From: Roseococcus sp. SYP-B2431
Lineage (GTDB): Bacteria > Pseudomonadota > Alphaproteobacteria > Acetobacterales > Acetobacteraceae
Reading direction: 5' to 3'
Length of the DNA stretch: 64,000 nucleotides
NCBI RefSeq assembly: GCF_004336745.1
Contig: NZ_SJXD01000022.1
Coordinates: forward strand, 186,001 to 250,000
Below the pieces are notes generated by a model. The model ran no database searches, was not told where the DNA came from, and saw only the letters and a list, made by a program, of their open reading frames with translations. Made by a program: the position numbers and the translations under genes. Positions within the stretch are counted from its first letter, which is position 1; each line of letters starts with the position of its first letter. Shown in pieces: positions 17,356 to 29,412 of the stretch.

Positions 17356-19962
17356 ATGCCCGATACACCCCAGAACGCCATCGCCGCGAACGCGGCCGCC
17401 GATCGCTACGATTTTGCCGCCGCCGAGCCGCGCTGGCAAAAGGCCTGGGAGGCCGCCTCCTGCTTCTCGGTCCCGGACGTGCCGCCGGCCGGGGCCAGGA
17501 AGTACTACGTGCTCGAGATGTTCCCCTACCCCTCGGGCAAGATCCACATGGGGCACGTGCGCAACTACACGCTCGGCGACGTGGTCGCGCGCTACAAGCG
17601 CGCCCGCGGCCATCTGGTGATGCATCCGATGGGCTGGGACGCCTTCGGGCTGCCGGCCGAGAACGCGGCGCGCGAGCGCGGCACGCATCCGGCCGCCTGG
17701 ACCTACGCGAACATCGCGAACATGCGCACCGAGTTGAAGCGCATGGGGCTTTCGCTGGAATGGGCGCGCGAATTCGCGACCTGCGATCCCGAATATTACG
17801 GCCAGCAGCAGAAGCTGTTCCTGGATTTCCTCCAGGCCGGCCTGGTCGAGCGGAAGGAGAGCTGGGTCAACTGGGACCCGGTGGACGGCACCGTGCTCGC
17901 CAATGAGCAGGTGATCGACGGCAAGGGCTGGCGCTCCGGCGCGCCCGTCGAGAAGAAGCTGCTGAGCCAGTGGTTCTTCTCCATCACCAAATTCGCGCCC
18001 GACCTGCTGGCGGCACTGGACGGTCTGGACCGCTGGCCCGAGCGCGTGCGGCTGATGCAGGCCAACTGGATCGGCCGCAGCGAGGGCGCGCGCGTGCGGT
18101 TCCGGATGGCCGAGCCGGTGGACGCCACCACCGAAGTGGAGGTCTTCACCACGCGGCCGGACACGCTCTTCGGCATGTCCTTCCTGGCCGTCGCGGCCGA
18201 GCACCCGCTGGCCGCCGCCGCCGCCGCGCGCGACCCGGCCGCCGCCGCCTTCGTCGCCGAATGCCGCAGCCAGGGCACCAGCGAGGCCGTCATCGAGCAG
18301 GCCGAGAAGCGCGGCTTCGACACGGGCTTCCGCGTCGCGCACCCCTTCATCGAGGGCGCGACCTACCCCGTCTGGATCGCGAACTTCGTGCTGATGGAAT
18401 ACGGCACGGGCGCGATCTTCGGCTGCCCCAGCGGCGACCAGCGCGACCTCGACTTCGCGCGGAAATACGGCCTGGCCGTGCCGCCCGTGGTGCTGCCGAA
18501 CGGTGCCGATCCCGCCACCTTCACCATCGCCGACCAGGCCTTCACCGAGGACGGCACGCTCTTCAACTCCGGCTTCCTGGACGGCCTCCCGGTCGCCGAG
18601 GCCAAGCGGGCCGCCATCGCCCGCATCGAGGAGCTGGGCCGCGGCCAGGGCGTCACCAACTGGCGCCTGCGCGACTGGGGCGTCTCGCGCCAGCGCTACT
18701 GGGGCTGCCCGATCCCGGTCATCCATTGCGACGATTGCGGCGCGGTGCCCGTCCCGCAGGAGCAGCTCCCGGTCATCCTGCCGGAGGATGTGGACTTTTC
18801 CCGCCCCGGCAATCCGCTGGACCATCACCCGACCTGGAAGCACGTCGCCTGCCCGTCCTGCGGCAAGGCGGCGCGGCGGGAAACGGATACCTTCGACACC
18901 TTCGTCGACAGCTCCTGGTACTTCGCGCGCTTCTGCTCGCCGCGCGCGGAACGGCCCGTGACGCAGGCCGCGGTCGATGCCTGGCTGCCGGTGGACCAGT
19001 ATATCGGCGGCATCGAGCACGCGATCCTGCACCTGCTCTACAGCCGCTTCTTCACCCGGGCGATGCGCGCGACGGGGCATGTGTCGGTCGACGAGCCCTT
19101 CGCCGGCCTCTTCACCCAGGGCATGGTCCAGCACGAGAGCTACAAGGGCGCGGACGGCCGCTGGCTCTATCCGGAGGAAGTCGAGAAGCGCCCGGACGGC
19201 ACCGCCGTCCTAAGGGGCGGGGACGAGCCGGTGACGGTCGGCCGGGTCGAATCCATGTCCAAGTCCAAGCGCAACACCGTGGATCCGGGGGCCATCATCG
19301 GCCGCTACGGTGCCGATACGGCGCGCTGGTTCATCCTGAGCGACAACCCGCCGGATCGGGACATGGAATGGTCCGAATCGGGCGTGGCGGGGGCAAGCCG
19401 CTTTATCGGCCGCGTCTGGCGCCTCGCCCAAAGCCTGCGTGATGAGAACCTGCGCGAGGCCGACGCCCCGGACGAGGCGGCGGGCAAGAAGCTGCTGCAG
19501 GCCACGCACCGCACGATCGCCGCGATCACCGAGGCGCTGGAGAGCTTCGCCTTCAACGTCGCCGTGGCCCGCATCCACGAGCTGGCCAATGCCATTGCCG
19601 AAGCCCCCGCCGCGCCGCTGACCATCCGCCAGGAGGCGCTGGAGGCGCTGATCCGGCTGGCCTCGCCGATGATGCCGCATCTCGCCGAGGAGCTGTGGTC
19701 CACGCTGCGTCCGGGCGCCGCGCTGGTGGCGCAGCTGCCCTGGCTGGAAGCCGATCCTGCCCTGCTGAAGGCCGAGACGGTGACGCTGGCCGTCCAGGTG
19801 CTCGGCAAGCTGCGCGGGACCATCGAGGTGGCGGTGGACGCGCCCGACGAGGTGGTCTTCGCCGCGGCCGAGGCCGAGGAGAACGTGCAGCGGGCCTTGG
19901 GCGGCAAGCCCATCCGGAAGCGGATCCATGTGAAGGGCCGGGTGGTCAACCTTGTCGTCTAG
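17356..19962 (+). CDS. leuS: Leucyl-tRNA synthetase
   Basis: This 868-residue class I aminoacyl-tRNA synthetase charges tRNA-Leu in the cytosol. The HIGH-type motif appears as [15 protein letters not shown] (about residue 56) and the KMSKS loop as [12 protein letters not shown] (about residue 635). The CP1 editing domain lies between ([22 protein letters not shown]), and a C-terminal tRNA-binding extension ends in [12 protein letters not shown]. Length is normal for the family. It is followed by lptE and holA, a common alphaproteobacterial order. It begins 14 bases after a short AGGACCG stretch with a moderate Shine-Dalgarno match. Confidence 0.98.
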   Translation: MPDTPQNAIAANAAADRYDFAAAEPRWQKAWEAASCFSVPDVPPAGARKYYVLEMFPYPSGKIHMGHVRNYTLGDVVARYKRARGHLVMHPMGWDAFGLPAENAARERGTHPAAWTYANIANMRTELKRMGLSLEWAREFATCDPEYYGQQQKLFLDFLQAGLVERKESWVNWDPVDGTVLANEQVIDGKGWRSGAPVEKKLLSQWFFSITKFAPDLLAALDGLDRWPERVRLMQANWIGRSEGARVRFRMAEPVDATTEVEVFTTRPDTLFGMSFLAVAAEHPLAAAAAARDPAAAAFVAECRSQGTSEAVIEQAEKRGFDTGFRVAHPFIEGATYPVWIANFVLMEYGTGAIFGCPSGDQRDLDFARKYGLAVPPVVLPNGADPATFTIADQAFTEDGTLFNSGFLDGLPVAEAKRAAIARIEELGRGQGVTNWRLRDWGVSRQRYWGCPIPVIHCDDCGAVPVPQEQLPVILPEDVDFSRPGNPLDHHPTWKHVACPSCGKAARRETDTFDTFVDSSWYFARFCSPRAERPVTQAAVDAWLPVDQYIGGIEHAILHLLYSRFFTRAMRATGHVSVDEPFAGLFTQGMVQHESYKGADGRWLYPEEVEKRPDGTAVLRGGDEPVTVGRVESMSKSKRNTVDPGAIIGRYGADTARWFILSDNPPDRDMEWSESGVAGASRFIGRVWRLAQSLRDENLREADAPDEAAGKKLLQATHRTIAAITEALESFAFNVAVARIHELANAIAEAPAAPLTIRQEALEALIRLASPMMPHLAEELWSTLRPGAALVAQLPWLEADPALLKAETVTLAVQVLGKLRGTIEVAVDAPDEVVFAAAEAEENVQRALGGKPIRKRIHVKGRVVNLVV

Positions 19963-20020
19963 GGTGATCGTCGGCGGCGGCTCCCGGTCGGCGGAGCCTG
20001 GGCCGGAGGAGTGTCGGAAG

Positions 20021-20578
20021 GTGAGCGGATCAGGCCCCGGGCGTCGCGGCCTTCTCCTGTCCTCGCTGGGGCTGGCCTCGGCCGGGCTGGCGGGCTGCGG
20101 CTTCCGCCCGGTCTACGGGCCGGAGGGGGGGCGCAACGTCGCCGCCGCCAACGAGCCGGCCCTGCAGGAGCAGCTGGCATCGGTGCGCGTGGCCCCGATC
20201 GGTGAGCGTACGGGCCAGGTCCTGCGCCGGTCGCTGCAGCGGCAGTTCGAGGGGCTCAGGCCTGGCACCCAGGCCCGCTACGACCTCGTCGTCGGCCTCA
20301 GCTTCCAGGCCGAGGGGTTGGGCTACCGGCGCGACGGCACGCTCACGCGGGTGCGCTACGTCGCCACCGGCACCTGGATCCTGGCCACCGCCGCGGTTCC
20401 GCCGGTGGTCGTCGACCGCGGCACGGTCCGCACGTTCGACGATTTCAACACGCCCGACCTGCAGTTCTTCGCCGCCGATGCCTCGCGCGACGAGATGGAA
20501 CGCCGGCTGCTCACCGAGGTGAGCGACCGGATCGTGATCGGCGTGGCGGTGGCGCTGCGCCGGCGCATGCAGGCCTGA
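20021..20578 (+). CDS. lptE: LPS-assembly lipoprotein LptE
   Basis: This 185-residue lipoprotein (signal RRGLLLSSLGLASAGLAGC with lipobox LAGC) matches LptE, the outer-membrane plug protein that works with LptD to insert lipopolysaccharide. The start of the mature part, CGFRPVYG, and the pattern of a small alpha/beta domain are typical. The GTG at 20021 is chosen because GGAAG precedes it by 1-5 nt and GGAGGA by 10 nt, and because it begins the signal peptide; a TTG at 19952 would overlap leuS and add 23 untypical residues. It sits between leuS and holA, as in many relatives. Confidence 0.85.
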   Translation: MSGSGPGRRGLLLSSLGLASAGLAGCGFRPVYGPEGGRNVAAANEPALQEQLASVRVAPIGERTGQVLRRSLQRQFEGLRPGTQARYDLVVGLSFQAEGLGYRRDGTLTRVRYVATGTWILATAAVPPVVVDRGTVRTFDDFNTPDLQFFAADASRDEMERRLLTEVSDRIVIGVAVALRRRMQA

Positions 20579-20585
20579 GCACGGC

Positions 20586-21599
20586 TTGGCCGCGAAGCTC
20601 GATCCGCGGCGGCTGACCGCCTTCCTCGCCGATCCGCCGGAGGATTGCCGGGTGGTGCTGCTGGTCGGCGACGATGCCGGGCTGGTGAACGAGCGCGCGG
20701 GACAGCTGGTGCGCGCCGTCGCAGGCGAGGACCCGATCCGCGTGGTGGAGCCCGGGCGCGAGGCTGCCAGGGATGCCGGTTCGCTGGCCGGCGAGGCGGC
20801 CTCGGTGCCATTGACCGGCGGGCGTGTCGCGATCCGCCTGCGCGAGGCGCGGGACAGCTGGGCCGAGGCGGTGCGCGGGGCGCTGGCGGGGCCGGGGCCA
20901 GGGCTGGTCGTCATCGAGGGGACGGGGCTCACCGGCAAATCGAAGCTGCGGACGCTGGTGGCCGCGGATGCGCGCGGCCAGGTCATCGAATGCTACGCCG
21001 AGCGCGGACGGGACCTGGTGGGCTCGATCCAGCGCATCCTGGGCGAGCTGGGCGCGCAGGCCGAGCCGGCCGCCCTGGACTGGCTGGCGGAGCGTGCCGG
21101 CGAGGACCGGCTGGCCATGCGCCGCTCGCTGGAGATCCTCGCGCTGCATGCCGCGCCGGCCGCGCGCATCACGGCCGAGGAGGCCATGGAGCTGCTCGGC
21201 GAGGGCAGCATGCTGGGCCTGGACGAGGCGCTTCTGGCGGCCTCGCTGGGTGAGGTGGCGGTGGCGGACCGCGCGATCGCCAGGGCCTTCGCCGAGGGGG
21301 CGAACCCGGTGCAGGTGCTGCGCGCGGCGCTGCGCCACGTGCAGCGGCTGCACGTGGCGGCGCTGGCGGTGGCCGACGGCAGCGCGCCGGCCGAGGCGAT
21401 CGCTGCGCTGCGCCCGCCCGTCTTCTGGAAGTCCAAGGGGCCCATGGAGCGCGCCTTGCAGCGCTGGTCGCCGGCGCGGCTGGAGGCGCTGGGCGCAGCC
21501 CTGCTGCGCGCCGAGCGCCAGACGAAGTCCACGGGCCTGCCGGACGAGGTGATCGCGCGGCAGGTGGTGTTGGGGATGGCCAGAAGCGCGGCCAGATAG
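20586..21599 (+). CDS. holA: DNA polymerase III subunit delta
   Basis: This 337-residue protein is the delta subunit of the clamp loader, the wrench that opens the beta sliding clamp at the replication fork. It has the family's N-terminal VVLLVGDDAGLVNERAGQLVRAV, the central helical lid, and the C-terminal collar helices with ALRHVQRLHVAALAV and PVFWKSKGPMERALQRWSPARL. It begins with TTG at 20586, 7 bp after the lptE stop; no ATG or GTG fits the conserved N-terminus (LDPRRLTAFLA). No zinc or complete Walker motif is expected in delta. It ends the leuS-lptE-holA unit. Confidence 0.92.
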   Translation: MAAKLDPRRLTAFLADPPEDCRVVLLVGDDAGLVNERAGQLVRAVAGEDPIRVVEPGREAARDAGSLAGEAASVPLTGGRVAIRLREARDSWAEAVRGALAGPGPGLVVIEGTGLTGKSKLRTLVAADARGQVIECYAERGRDLVGSIQRILGELGAQAEPAALDWLAERAGEDRLAMRRSLEILALHAAPAARITAEEAMELLGEGSMLGLDEALLAASLGEVAVADRAIARAFAEGANPVQVLRAALRHVQRLHVAALAVADGSAPAEAIAALRPPVFWKSKGPMERALQRWSPARLEALGAALLRAERQTKSTGLPDEVIARQVVLGMARSAAR

Positions 21600-21876
21600 C
21601 GGAGCCCGCAAGGCCCGGGAATCGCTTCGGGAATCCGGCGCAGGGGCGGCCGACGCCGCGCGCTTCACCTCCCGGCCCGCGCTCGGGCCGCGCGGCGAGG
21701 CCGAACCGCCGGAGACGGCGCCTGGCGCCGGAGGGCAAAAACGATATTGACCGGCGAGGCCGGCCATGGTCTCTGCGCGCCACCCTGCCGTTGGCGTTGG
21801 CACGCCCGCGGCTATGCCCGTTTGCGCGCTCCGATGTCCGGTGGCCGCCCGGGCTGAGCAGCCATAGGGAGCTCCC
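21600..21876 (+). promoter_or_regulatory. rpsF upstream region with candidate promoter
   Basis: This 277-bp gap between holA and rpsF is GC-rich. TTGGCG (21791-21796) and TATGCC (21813-21818) with a 16-bp spacer form a plausible sigma-70 promoter, giving a leader of about 50 nt. The leader contains short GC hairpins just before the start codon. Autoregulatory S6:S18-binding leaders are known in front of rpsF in other bacteria, but I cannot match that motif here with certainty. Nothing else is recognised in the gap. Confidence 0.4.
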
Positions 21877-22353
21877 ATGCCACTTTACGAATGCGTGTTC
21901 ATCGCGCGCAACGACGTGACCCAGCAACAGGTCGAGACGATCGCCGACAATGTCGCGACGACGCTCGGCGAGCAGGGCGGCCACGTCCAGAAGCGCGAAT
22001 ACTGGGGCCTCCGCGGCCTCGCCTACAAGGTGAAGAAAAACCGCAAGGGGCACTACATGCTCCTCGGCATCGACGCCCCCGCCGCCGCGATGCAGGAAGT
22101 CGTCCGTCAGCTCGGCCTGAACGAGGACGTCCTGCGCGAGATGACCATCCGCGTCGAGGCCATCGACCCCGAGACGCCCTCCGCCATCCTGGCGAAGCGC
22201 GCCGACGATCGCGACCGTGAGCGCGGCTTCCGTGGGCCCAAGCCCGCCGGCCGCTTCAGCTCGGGCCGCACCGGTGGCGGCCGCGACGACCGCGAGGAAT
22301 TCCGTGCCCGTCCGCGCGACGAGATGGACCTCAACCTGAACGACGAGATGTGA
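21877..22353 (+). CDS. rpsF: 30S ribosomal protein S6
   Basis: Ribosomal protein S6 of 158 residues binds with S18 on the platform of the small subunit. The N-terminal [22 protein letters not shown] and the [29 protein letters not shown] segment are diagnostic. The globular domain ends near residue 105; the last 50 residues are a charged Arg/Gly/Asp-rich tail ([16 protein letters not shown]), as often seen in alphaproteobacteria. GGGAGCTCCC precedes the start. It is the first gene of the rpsF-rpsR-DUF2232-rplI operon. Confidence 0.97.
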   Translation: MPLYECVFIARNDVTQQQVETIADNVATTLGEQGGHVQKREYWGLRGLAYKVKKNRKGHYMLLGIDAPAAAMQEVVRQLGLNEDVLREMTIRVEAIDPETPSAILAKRADDRDRERGFRGPKPAGRFSSGRTGGGRDDREEFRARPRDEMDLNLNDEM

Positions 22354-22357
22354 TCCG

Positions 22358-22636
22358 ATGAGCGAGACCGCAGAACCCAACATCGCCAATCGCCGCGCCG
22401 CCGTCGGCGCCCGCCGCCCCTTCTACCGTCGCCGCAAGTCCTGCCCCTTCTCCGGCCCGAACGCGCCGAAGATCGACTACAAGGACGTGCGGCTCCTGTC
22501 CCGCTTCCTCTCGGAGCGCGGCAAGATCGTGCCGAGCCGCATCACGGCCGTCAGCGGCAAGAAGCAGCGCGAGCTGGCGAATGCCATCAAGCGCGCCCGC
22601 TTCCTGGCCCTGCTGCCCTATGTGATCAACGACTGA
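22358..22636 (+). CDS. rpsR: 30S ribosomal protein S18
   Basis: Ribosomal protein S18 of 92 residues is the platform partner of S6. Key segments are [65 protein letters not shown]. The N-terminal 20 residues are an Arg-rich extension ([20 protein letters not shown]). It starts 4 bp after rpsF with which it must be made in equal amounts. The single Cys in SCPFSG is part of the zinc-type S18 remnant. Confidence 0.97.
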   Translation: MSETAEPNIANRRAAVGARRPFYRRRKSCPFSGPNAPKIDYKDVRLLSRFLSERGKIVPSRITAVSGKKQRELANAIKRARFLALLPYVIND

Positions 22637-22652
22637 TTCAGGAGTGCACGGG

Positions 22653-23549
22653 GTGAGCCAGACATCGGGCCAAGGGGGGCTGTTCAGCCAGCCCGCCGCC
22701 CTCGCGGCGGGCGCCGCGGGGGTGGGCTCGGCGCTGCTCGCCCTTTGGGCGATGCGCGGGATGCCGCTGGGCGGGCTGTTGATGTGGCTCTCGCCCCTGC
22801 CGGTCTTCGCGGCGGGCTTCGGCTTCGGGGCGCGCGCGGCGGTTTCCGCCGTGGGAATCGCGGCGGTGCTGGTCCTCCTGAGCACCAGCTCGCTCGGGCT
22901 GCTGGTCTATCTGGCGGTCTTTGGCCTTCCGGCCGCGATGATCGTCGCGACCGCGATGCAGCCGGGCCGGATGGACCTCACCCTGCCGCTCGCGCTGCTC
23001 GGCCTCTGGCCGGTGGTGGTGCTGGCGGTGCTGGCGCTGGCCATCCCCGACCTCGAGGCGGAGATGCGGTCGGCCGTGGAGCTGGGCATGCGCCGCATGG
23101 GCGTCTCGCTGCCCGACGGCATGGTGGACCAGATCGCGCAGGTGAAGGCGGCCGCGGCCGGCTTCTGGGTGGCGCTGCTGATGGTGGGCAACGGGCTGGC
23201 GGCGCAGGCGCTGCTGGCGCGGAAGGCCCTCGCGATCCATCGCACGCCCCCGGCCGACGCGCTGCACCTGCCGGGCTGGTACCTGCTGCTCCCGGCGATC
23301 GCGCTGGCGGCCTGGCTGGCCTTCGGCGGCGCCGTGGCGCTGTCGTCGCTGCTGATCCTGCTGGTGCCGGTCTTCCTGCTGGGCGTCGTCGGCGTGCATC
23401 GCCGGCTGCGCGGGCGGGCGGGGCGGGTGGCGTTCCTGGCCGGCTTCTACGTGCTGATGCTCCTGTTTCTCCAGATCATGGCCCCGCTGATGGTCGGCGT
23501 GGGCCTTCTCGACCAATATCGGCGGCCCTCGATGCCGCCCCAAACCTGA
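22653..23549 (+). CDS. DUF2232 polytopic membrane protein
   Basis: This 298-residue inner-membrane protein has about seven to eight hydrophobic segments and matches the DUF2232/YybS-like family, which alphaproteobacteria often carry between rpsR and rplI. Function is unknown; the fold resembles ECF-type S components and other small transporters, though this is only a general likeness. The GTG at 22653 is preferred because AGGAG ends 8 nt upstream; another GTG at 22644 overlaps that Shine-Dalgarno sequence. It is embedded in a ribosomal protein operon, so it is likely made at a high rate unless translation is weak. Confidence 0.83.
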   Translation: MSQTSGQGGLFSQPAALAAGAAGVGSALLALWAMRGMPLGGLLMWLSPLPVFAAGFGFGARAAVSAVGIAAVLVLLSTSSLGLLVYLAVFGLPAAMIVATAMQPGRMDLTLPLALLGLWPVVVLAVLALAIPDLEAEMRSAVELGMRRMGVSLPDGMVDQIAQVKAAAAGFWVALLMVGNGLAAQALLARKALAIHRTPPADALHLPGWYLLLPAIALAAWLAFGGAVALSSLLILLVPVFLLGVVGVHRRLRGRAGRVAFLAGFYVLMLLFLQIMAPLMVGVGLLDQYRRPSMPPQT

Positions 23550-23564
23550 GATCCGAGGCCAATC

Positions 23565-24116
23565 ATGATTGAACTCATCCTGATGCAGCGCGTGGACAAG
23601 CTCGGCCAGATGGGCGAGCTCGTTAAGGTCAAGCCCGGCTACGCGCGCAACTTCCTGCTTCCCGGCGGCAAGGCGATCCGCGCCACCAAGTCCAACCTCG
23701 AGAAGTTCGAGCAGGACCGGGTGCAGCTGGAAGCCCAGAACCTCAAGCGACGCGCGGAGGCCGAGCGCGTGGCCGAGCGCATGGAGGGGCTCTCCGTGGT
23801 CCTGATCCGCTCCGCGGGTGAGAGCGGCGGGCTTTATGGCTCGGTGTCCGCACGCGACATCGCCGATGGCTGCACCGAGGCGGGCCTGACGGTGAACCGC
23901 TCGCAGGTGCTGCTGGACCAGCCGATCAAGACACTGGGCCTCACCACGGTGCGCGTGGAGCTGCACCCGGAGGTGATGCTGCCCGTGATCGTGAACGTGG
24001 CCCGCAGCCCGGAAGAGGCCGAGAGGCAGGCCCGCGGCGAGGAGATCGCCCGCGAGGAGGACATCACCCTCGAGGATGAGCTGGTGGCCGAGCTGGGCGC
24101 CGCGACGCGGGAGTAG
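23565..24116 (+). CDS. rplI: 50S ribosomal protein L9
   Basis: Ribosomal protein L9 of 183 residues spans the large subunit near the L1 stalk and helps keep frame. The N-terminal RNA-binding domain shows [29 protein letters not shown] long connecting helix (about residues 40-75) leads to the C-terminal domain with [15 protein letters not shown] 30-residue acidic tail ([24 protein letters not shown]) extends beyond the typical length, as in related alphaproteobacteria. It closes the rpsF operon and is followed by a strong terminator. Confidence 0.97.
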   Translation: MIELILMQRVDKLGQMGELVKVKPGYARNFLLPGGKAIRATKSNLEKFEQDRVQLEAQNLKRRAEAERVAERMEGLSVVLIRSAGESGGLYGSVSARDIADGCTEAGLTVNRSQVLLDQPIKTLGLTTVRVELHPEVMLPVIVNVARSPEEAERQARGEEIAREEDITLEDELVAELGAATRE

Positions 24117-24144
24117 TCCTCCCCGATCCGCGGACGGTGAGAGA

Positions 24145-24167
24145 GGGGGCCGCGAGGCCCCCTTTTT
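24145..24167 (+). terminator. Rho-independent terminator of the rpsF-rpsR-DUF2232-rplI operon
   Basis: GGGGGCC (24145-24151) and GGCCCCC (24156-24162) pair around a GCGA tetraloop and are followed by TTTTT. It lies 28 bp past the rplI stop. Confidence 0.92.
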
Positions 24168-24228
24168 CGTGGGCGGCTGCGCGGCTTCGGGCGGGTCGGT
24201 GCCCGCCTGCCATCCTCACTCCTGGGCC

Positions 24229-24930
24229 TCACCCCTTGGCCGCTGCTCCGATGAAGGCGGCCCCGATCCGGCGCGCCATCTCCTCGCGCCGCGCGATCAC
24301 CCCGGCCATGGCCGTCCGCGTGGCCTGCACGATCTCCGGCGGCGCGGTCTCCGGCGTGCCGGCGTCGAAGGGCGGCGTCGGGTCATATTGCATATAGAGC
24401 TGGATGGCCTCCGCCGCGGCCTGCCCGCGCAGCTTCGCCGCGAGGTGAAGCGCGCCGTCGAAGCCGGAGGTCACGCCCGCCGCCGTCACGAACTTTCCGT
24501 CCTCCACCACCCGCGCCTGCACGGGGACGGCGCCGAAGGAGGGCAGGATGTGGTGGCTCGCCCAATGCGTCGTGGCGCGGCGGCCGCGCAGCAGCCCGGT
24601 CGCGCCCAGCAGCAGCGCGCCCGTGCAGACGGTGAAGACGGCCTGCGCGCCCTCGGCCTGCCGACGGATCCAGTCGAGGACGACCGGATCGGCCATCTGC
24701 GCGTCCACGCCGAAGCCGCCGGGGATGTGCAGCACATCGAGCGGCGGCGCCTCGTCCAGCGTGGCGTCCGGCAGGATGCGCAGCCCCTTCATGTCGCGTG
24801 CCGGCGCCATGGTCTTTCCATAGATGGCGTAGCTGGAATCCGGCAGGCGCGAGAGCACCTCGTGCGGCCCCGTCAGGTCCACCTGGTCGAGTTCGTCGAA
24901 GATCAGGCTGCCTATGGTGAGATGGGCCAT
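24229..24930 (-). CDS. DJ-1/PfpI-family protein, isonitrile hydratase-like
   Basis: This 233-residue cytosolic protein belongs to the DJ-1/PfpI superfamily. The nucleophilic Cys sits in the elbow AVFTVCTGALLLG, and the N-terminal FDELDQVDLTGPHEVL and the DVLHIPGGFGVDA stretch resemble isonitrile (cyclohexyl isocyanide) hydratases, where an Asp and this Cys act together. THWASHH is also typical of that branch. The alternative is the N-terminal domain of a GATase1-like AraC regulator, but no helix-turn-helix follows. The ATG at 24930 (MAHLTIGSLIF) fits. The gene is monocistronic. Confidence 0.85.
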   Translation of the reverse strand: MAHLTIGSLIFDELDQVDLTGPHEVLSRLPDSSYAIYGKTMAPARDMKGLRILPDATLDEAPPLDVLHIPGGFGVDAQMADPVVLDWIRRQAEGAQAVFTVCTGALLLGATGLLRGRRATTHWASHHILPSFGAVPVQARVVEDGKFVTAAGVTSGFDGALHLAAKLRGQAAAEAIQLYMQYDPTPPFDAGTPETAPPEIVQATRTAMAGVIARREEMARRIGAAFIGAAAKG

Positions 24931-25044
24931 GTCGCGCTCCCGCTTGCACGCGGATGGTGGCGGTGGTGCAACTCCGGGGCAAGGGCCCAGGTTGAACATG
25001 CGGGCCCTCGGCCATAGCGTCGCCCGATCGGAAGGAACCGCCCC

Positions 25045-25635
25045 ATGCTGCGCCGCCTGCTCGCCCTCACGCTTCTCGCGGCGCTCGCCGCCTGCGCCAC
25101 CGGCCCGGACGTGCGGGTGGACTACGACCGCAACGCCGATTTCGCCCGTTATCGCACCTTCGGCTGGGCCAGCCCCCTGGGCACCGACCGCTCCGGCTAC
25201 ACCACACTCACCACCGACCGCATGAAGGCCGCGGTCGAGCGCGAGATGACGGCGCGCGGCTACACCTACGCGCCGAACGCCCCGGACCTGCTGGTGAACT
25301 TCCACGGCCGATTCCAGGAGCGCATCCAGGTCTCGGGCGGCCCGGCCTTCGCGCCGCCGATGGCCTATTACGGCTATCGCGGCTACGGCGTCTGGCCGGG
25401 CTACGCCTTCGGGAGCGGGCCCTTCGTGGACCAGTACACCGAGGGCACGATCAACGTGGACCTCGTCGATCGTCGGCGCGACGCGATGGTCTGGGAGGGC
25501 GTGGCGGTGGCGACCGTCACCGATCGCGACCGCACCTTTCCGCAGGAGCGGATCGACACCTCGATCGCGGCGATCTTCGCCCGGTATCCGTATCGCGCGG
25601 GCATCGGCACGCCGGTCCCGCCGCCGGCCCGCTGA
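25045..25635 (+). CDS. DUF4136-domain lipoprotein
   Basis: This is a 196-residue predicted lipoprotein with signal MLRRLLALTLLAALAAC and the lipidated Cys at residue 17. The mature part starts with VRVDYDRNADFARYRTFGWA, the DUF4136 hallmark, followed by DRMKAAVEREMTARGY and DLLVNFHGRFQER. It has a Tyr/Gly-rich loop (MAYYGYRGYGVWPGYAFG) and a C-terminal VDLVDRRRDAMVWEGVA stretch. Such proteins are envelope lipoproteins of unknown function. GAAGGAA precedes the start by 8 nt. It converges on the PEBP-like gene with 6 bp between the stops. Confidence 0.87.
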   Translation: MLRRLLALTLLAALAACATGPDVRVDYDRNADFARYRTFGWASPLGTDRSGYTTLTTDRMKAAVEREMTARGYTYAPNAPDLLVNFHGRFQERIQVSGGPAFAPPMAYYGYRGYGVWPGYAFGSGPFVDQYTEGTINVDLVDRRRDAMVWEGVAVATVTDRDRTFPQERIDTSIAAIFARYPYRAGIGTPVPPPAR

Positions 25636-25641
25636 AAGCGG

Positions 25642-26043
25642 CTATTCCGGCGGGAAGAGCTGGGTGGCCTGGCCGGCGCCGATCACCTGCCCCGCGGCGT
25701 CCCTGGCCTCGACGGTGAAGCGGAAGGAATGCCGCTCCCCGGCGGGCGGGCAGGGCCCGGCGTAATTGGGCAGGGTGCCGGGCGGCACCCGGCCGCCCGG
25801 CGGCACGAAGATCTCGCCGCCCTGGTTGAACATCGGCATGTTCAGGTCGGTCAGCCGGACCGCGACACGGGCGGTGCCGGGCGGCAGGTTCTGGATCGTC
25901 AGCGCCGGCGACCGCGGCGAGCAGCGGTCCGCCGCCGTCCATTGGAAGGCGACGCCGACCACCGGCAGGTTGGCGTTCCGCGCCGGTTCCAGCGCGCAGC
26001 CCGCGAGGAGCAGCGCGACGGCAAGCCCGGCGGCGAAGCGCAT
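25642..26043 (-). CDS. PEBP-like (YbhB/YbcL type) lipoprotein
   Basis: This 133-residue predicted lipoprotein (signal MRFAAGLAVALLLAGC) carries a compact phosphatidylethanolamine-binding-like fold: SPALTIQNLPPGTARVAVRLTDLN, then YAGPCPPAGERHSFRFTVEA, which is the PEBP YxGPxPPxGxHxYxF signature with Ser replaced around the His. Several central residues of bacterial YbhB are missing, so ligand binding may be altered. It starts 10 bp after the acnA stop on the same strand and may be read through from it. Its biochemical role is unknown. Confidence 0.68.
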   Translation of the reverse strand: MRFAAGLAVALLLAGCALEPARNANLPVVGVAFQWTAADRCSPRSPALTIQNLPPGTARVAVRLTDLNMPMFNQGGEIFVPPGGRVPPGTLPNYAGPCPPAGERHSFRFTVEARDAAGQVIGAGQATQLFPPE

Positions 26044-26053
26044 CCCCGTCACA

Positions 26054-28750
<2,697 letters not shown>

Positions 28751-28809
28751 CTCGAAAACGTCCTCTAATCTGTCGGTGCGGGTTTAAGCATGACGACGGT
28801 TCACGGTCC

Positions 28810-29412
28810 ATGGAGGCGAGGCTGATCGAGGCGCAGGAATTGGCGTGCTGGCGGGCGGAACGCCTTGTTTTTGATTGCGTCTCATTCGCAATTGAGCCGG
28901 GCGATGCGGTGCTTCTCACCGGCGCCAACGGCGCGGGCAAGTCCTCGCTGCTGCGGCTGCTTGCGGGTCTGCTGCCGGCGGCAGCGGGACGACTTTCCTG
29001 GGATGGCGTGGATGCCTTCGCGGACCTGCCGGCGCATGGCGCGCGGCTTCGCTACCTTGGCCACCAGGACGCGCTGAAGCCGGGGCTGAGCGCCGCGGAG
29101 AACCTGCAATTCCACGCGGGCCTCCATGGCGGCGACGTCATGGGCGCGCTGGCCGCGCTGGACCTCGCGCCGCTGGCCGAGCTGCCGGTGCGGGTGCTTT
29201 CCTCCGGCCAGAAGCGGCGGCTGGCGCTGGCCCGGCTGGCGCTGGGGCATGCGCCCCTGTGGCTGCTGGACGAGCCCTCGGTCGGGCTGGACGCGGCATC
29301 GCTGGAGAAGCTCGCGCCGCTCTTCGCCCGGCATCGCGCGGCCGGCGGCATGGTGGTCGCCGCCACCCACCTGCCGCTGCCGCTGCCGGATGCGCGGGAG
29401 CTGCGGCTTTGA
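28810..29412 (+). CDS. ccmA: Cytochrome c maturation ABC transporter, ATPase CcmA
   Basis: This 200-residue ATPase of the CcmABCD complex powers release of heme-loaded CcmE during cytochrome c assembly at the inner membrane. It shows Walker A GANGAGKSSLLRLLAG, the short signature RVLSSGQKRRLALARLAL, Walker B LWLLDEPSVGLD and the His switch AATHLPL. It is of normal length for CcmA. The start ATG at 28810 is the only one that keeps the first strand. It overlaps ccmB by 4 bp. Confidence 0.93.
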   Translation: MEARLIEAQELACWRAERLVFDCVSFAIEPGDAVLLTGANGAGKSSLLRLLAGLLPAAAGRLSWDGVDAFADLPAHGARLRYLGHQDALKPGLSAAENLQFHAGLHGGDVMGALAALDLAPLAELPVRVLSSGQKRRLALARLALGHAPLWLLDEPSVGLDAASLEKLAPLFARHRAAGGMVVAATHLPLPLPDARELRL

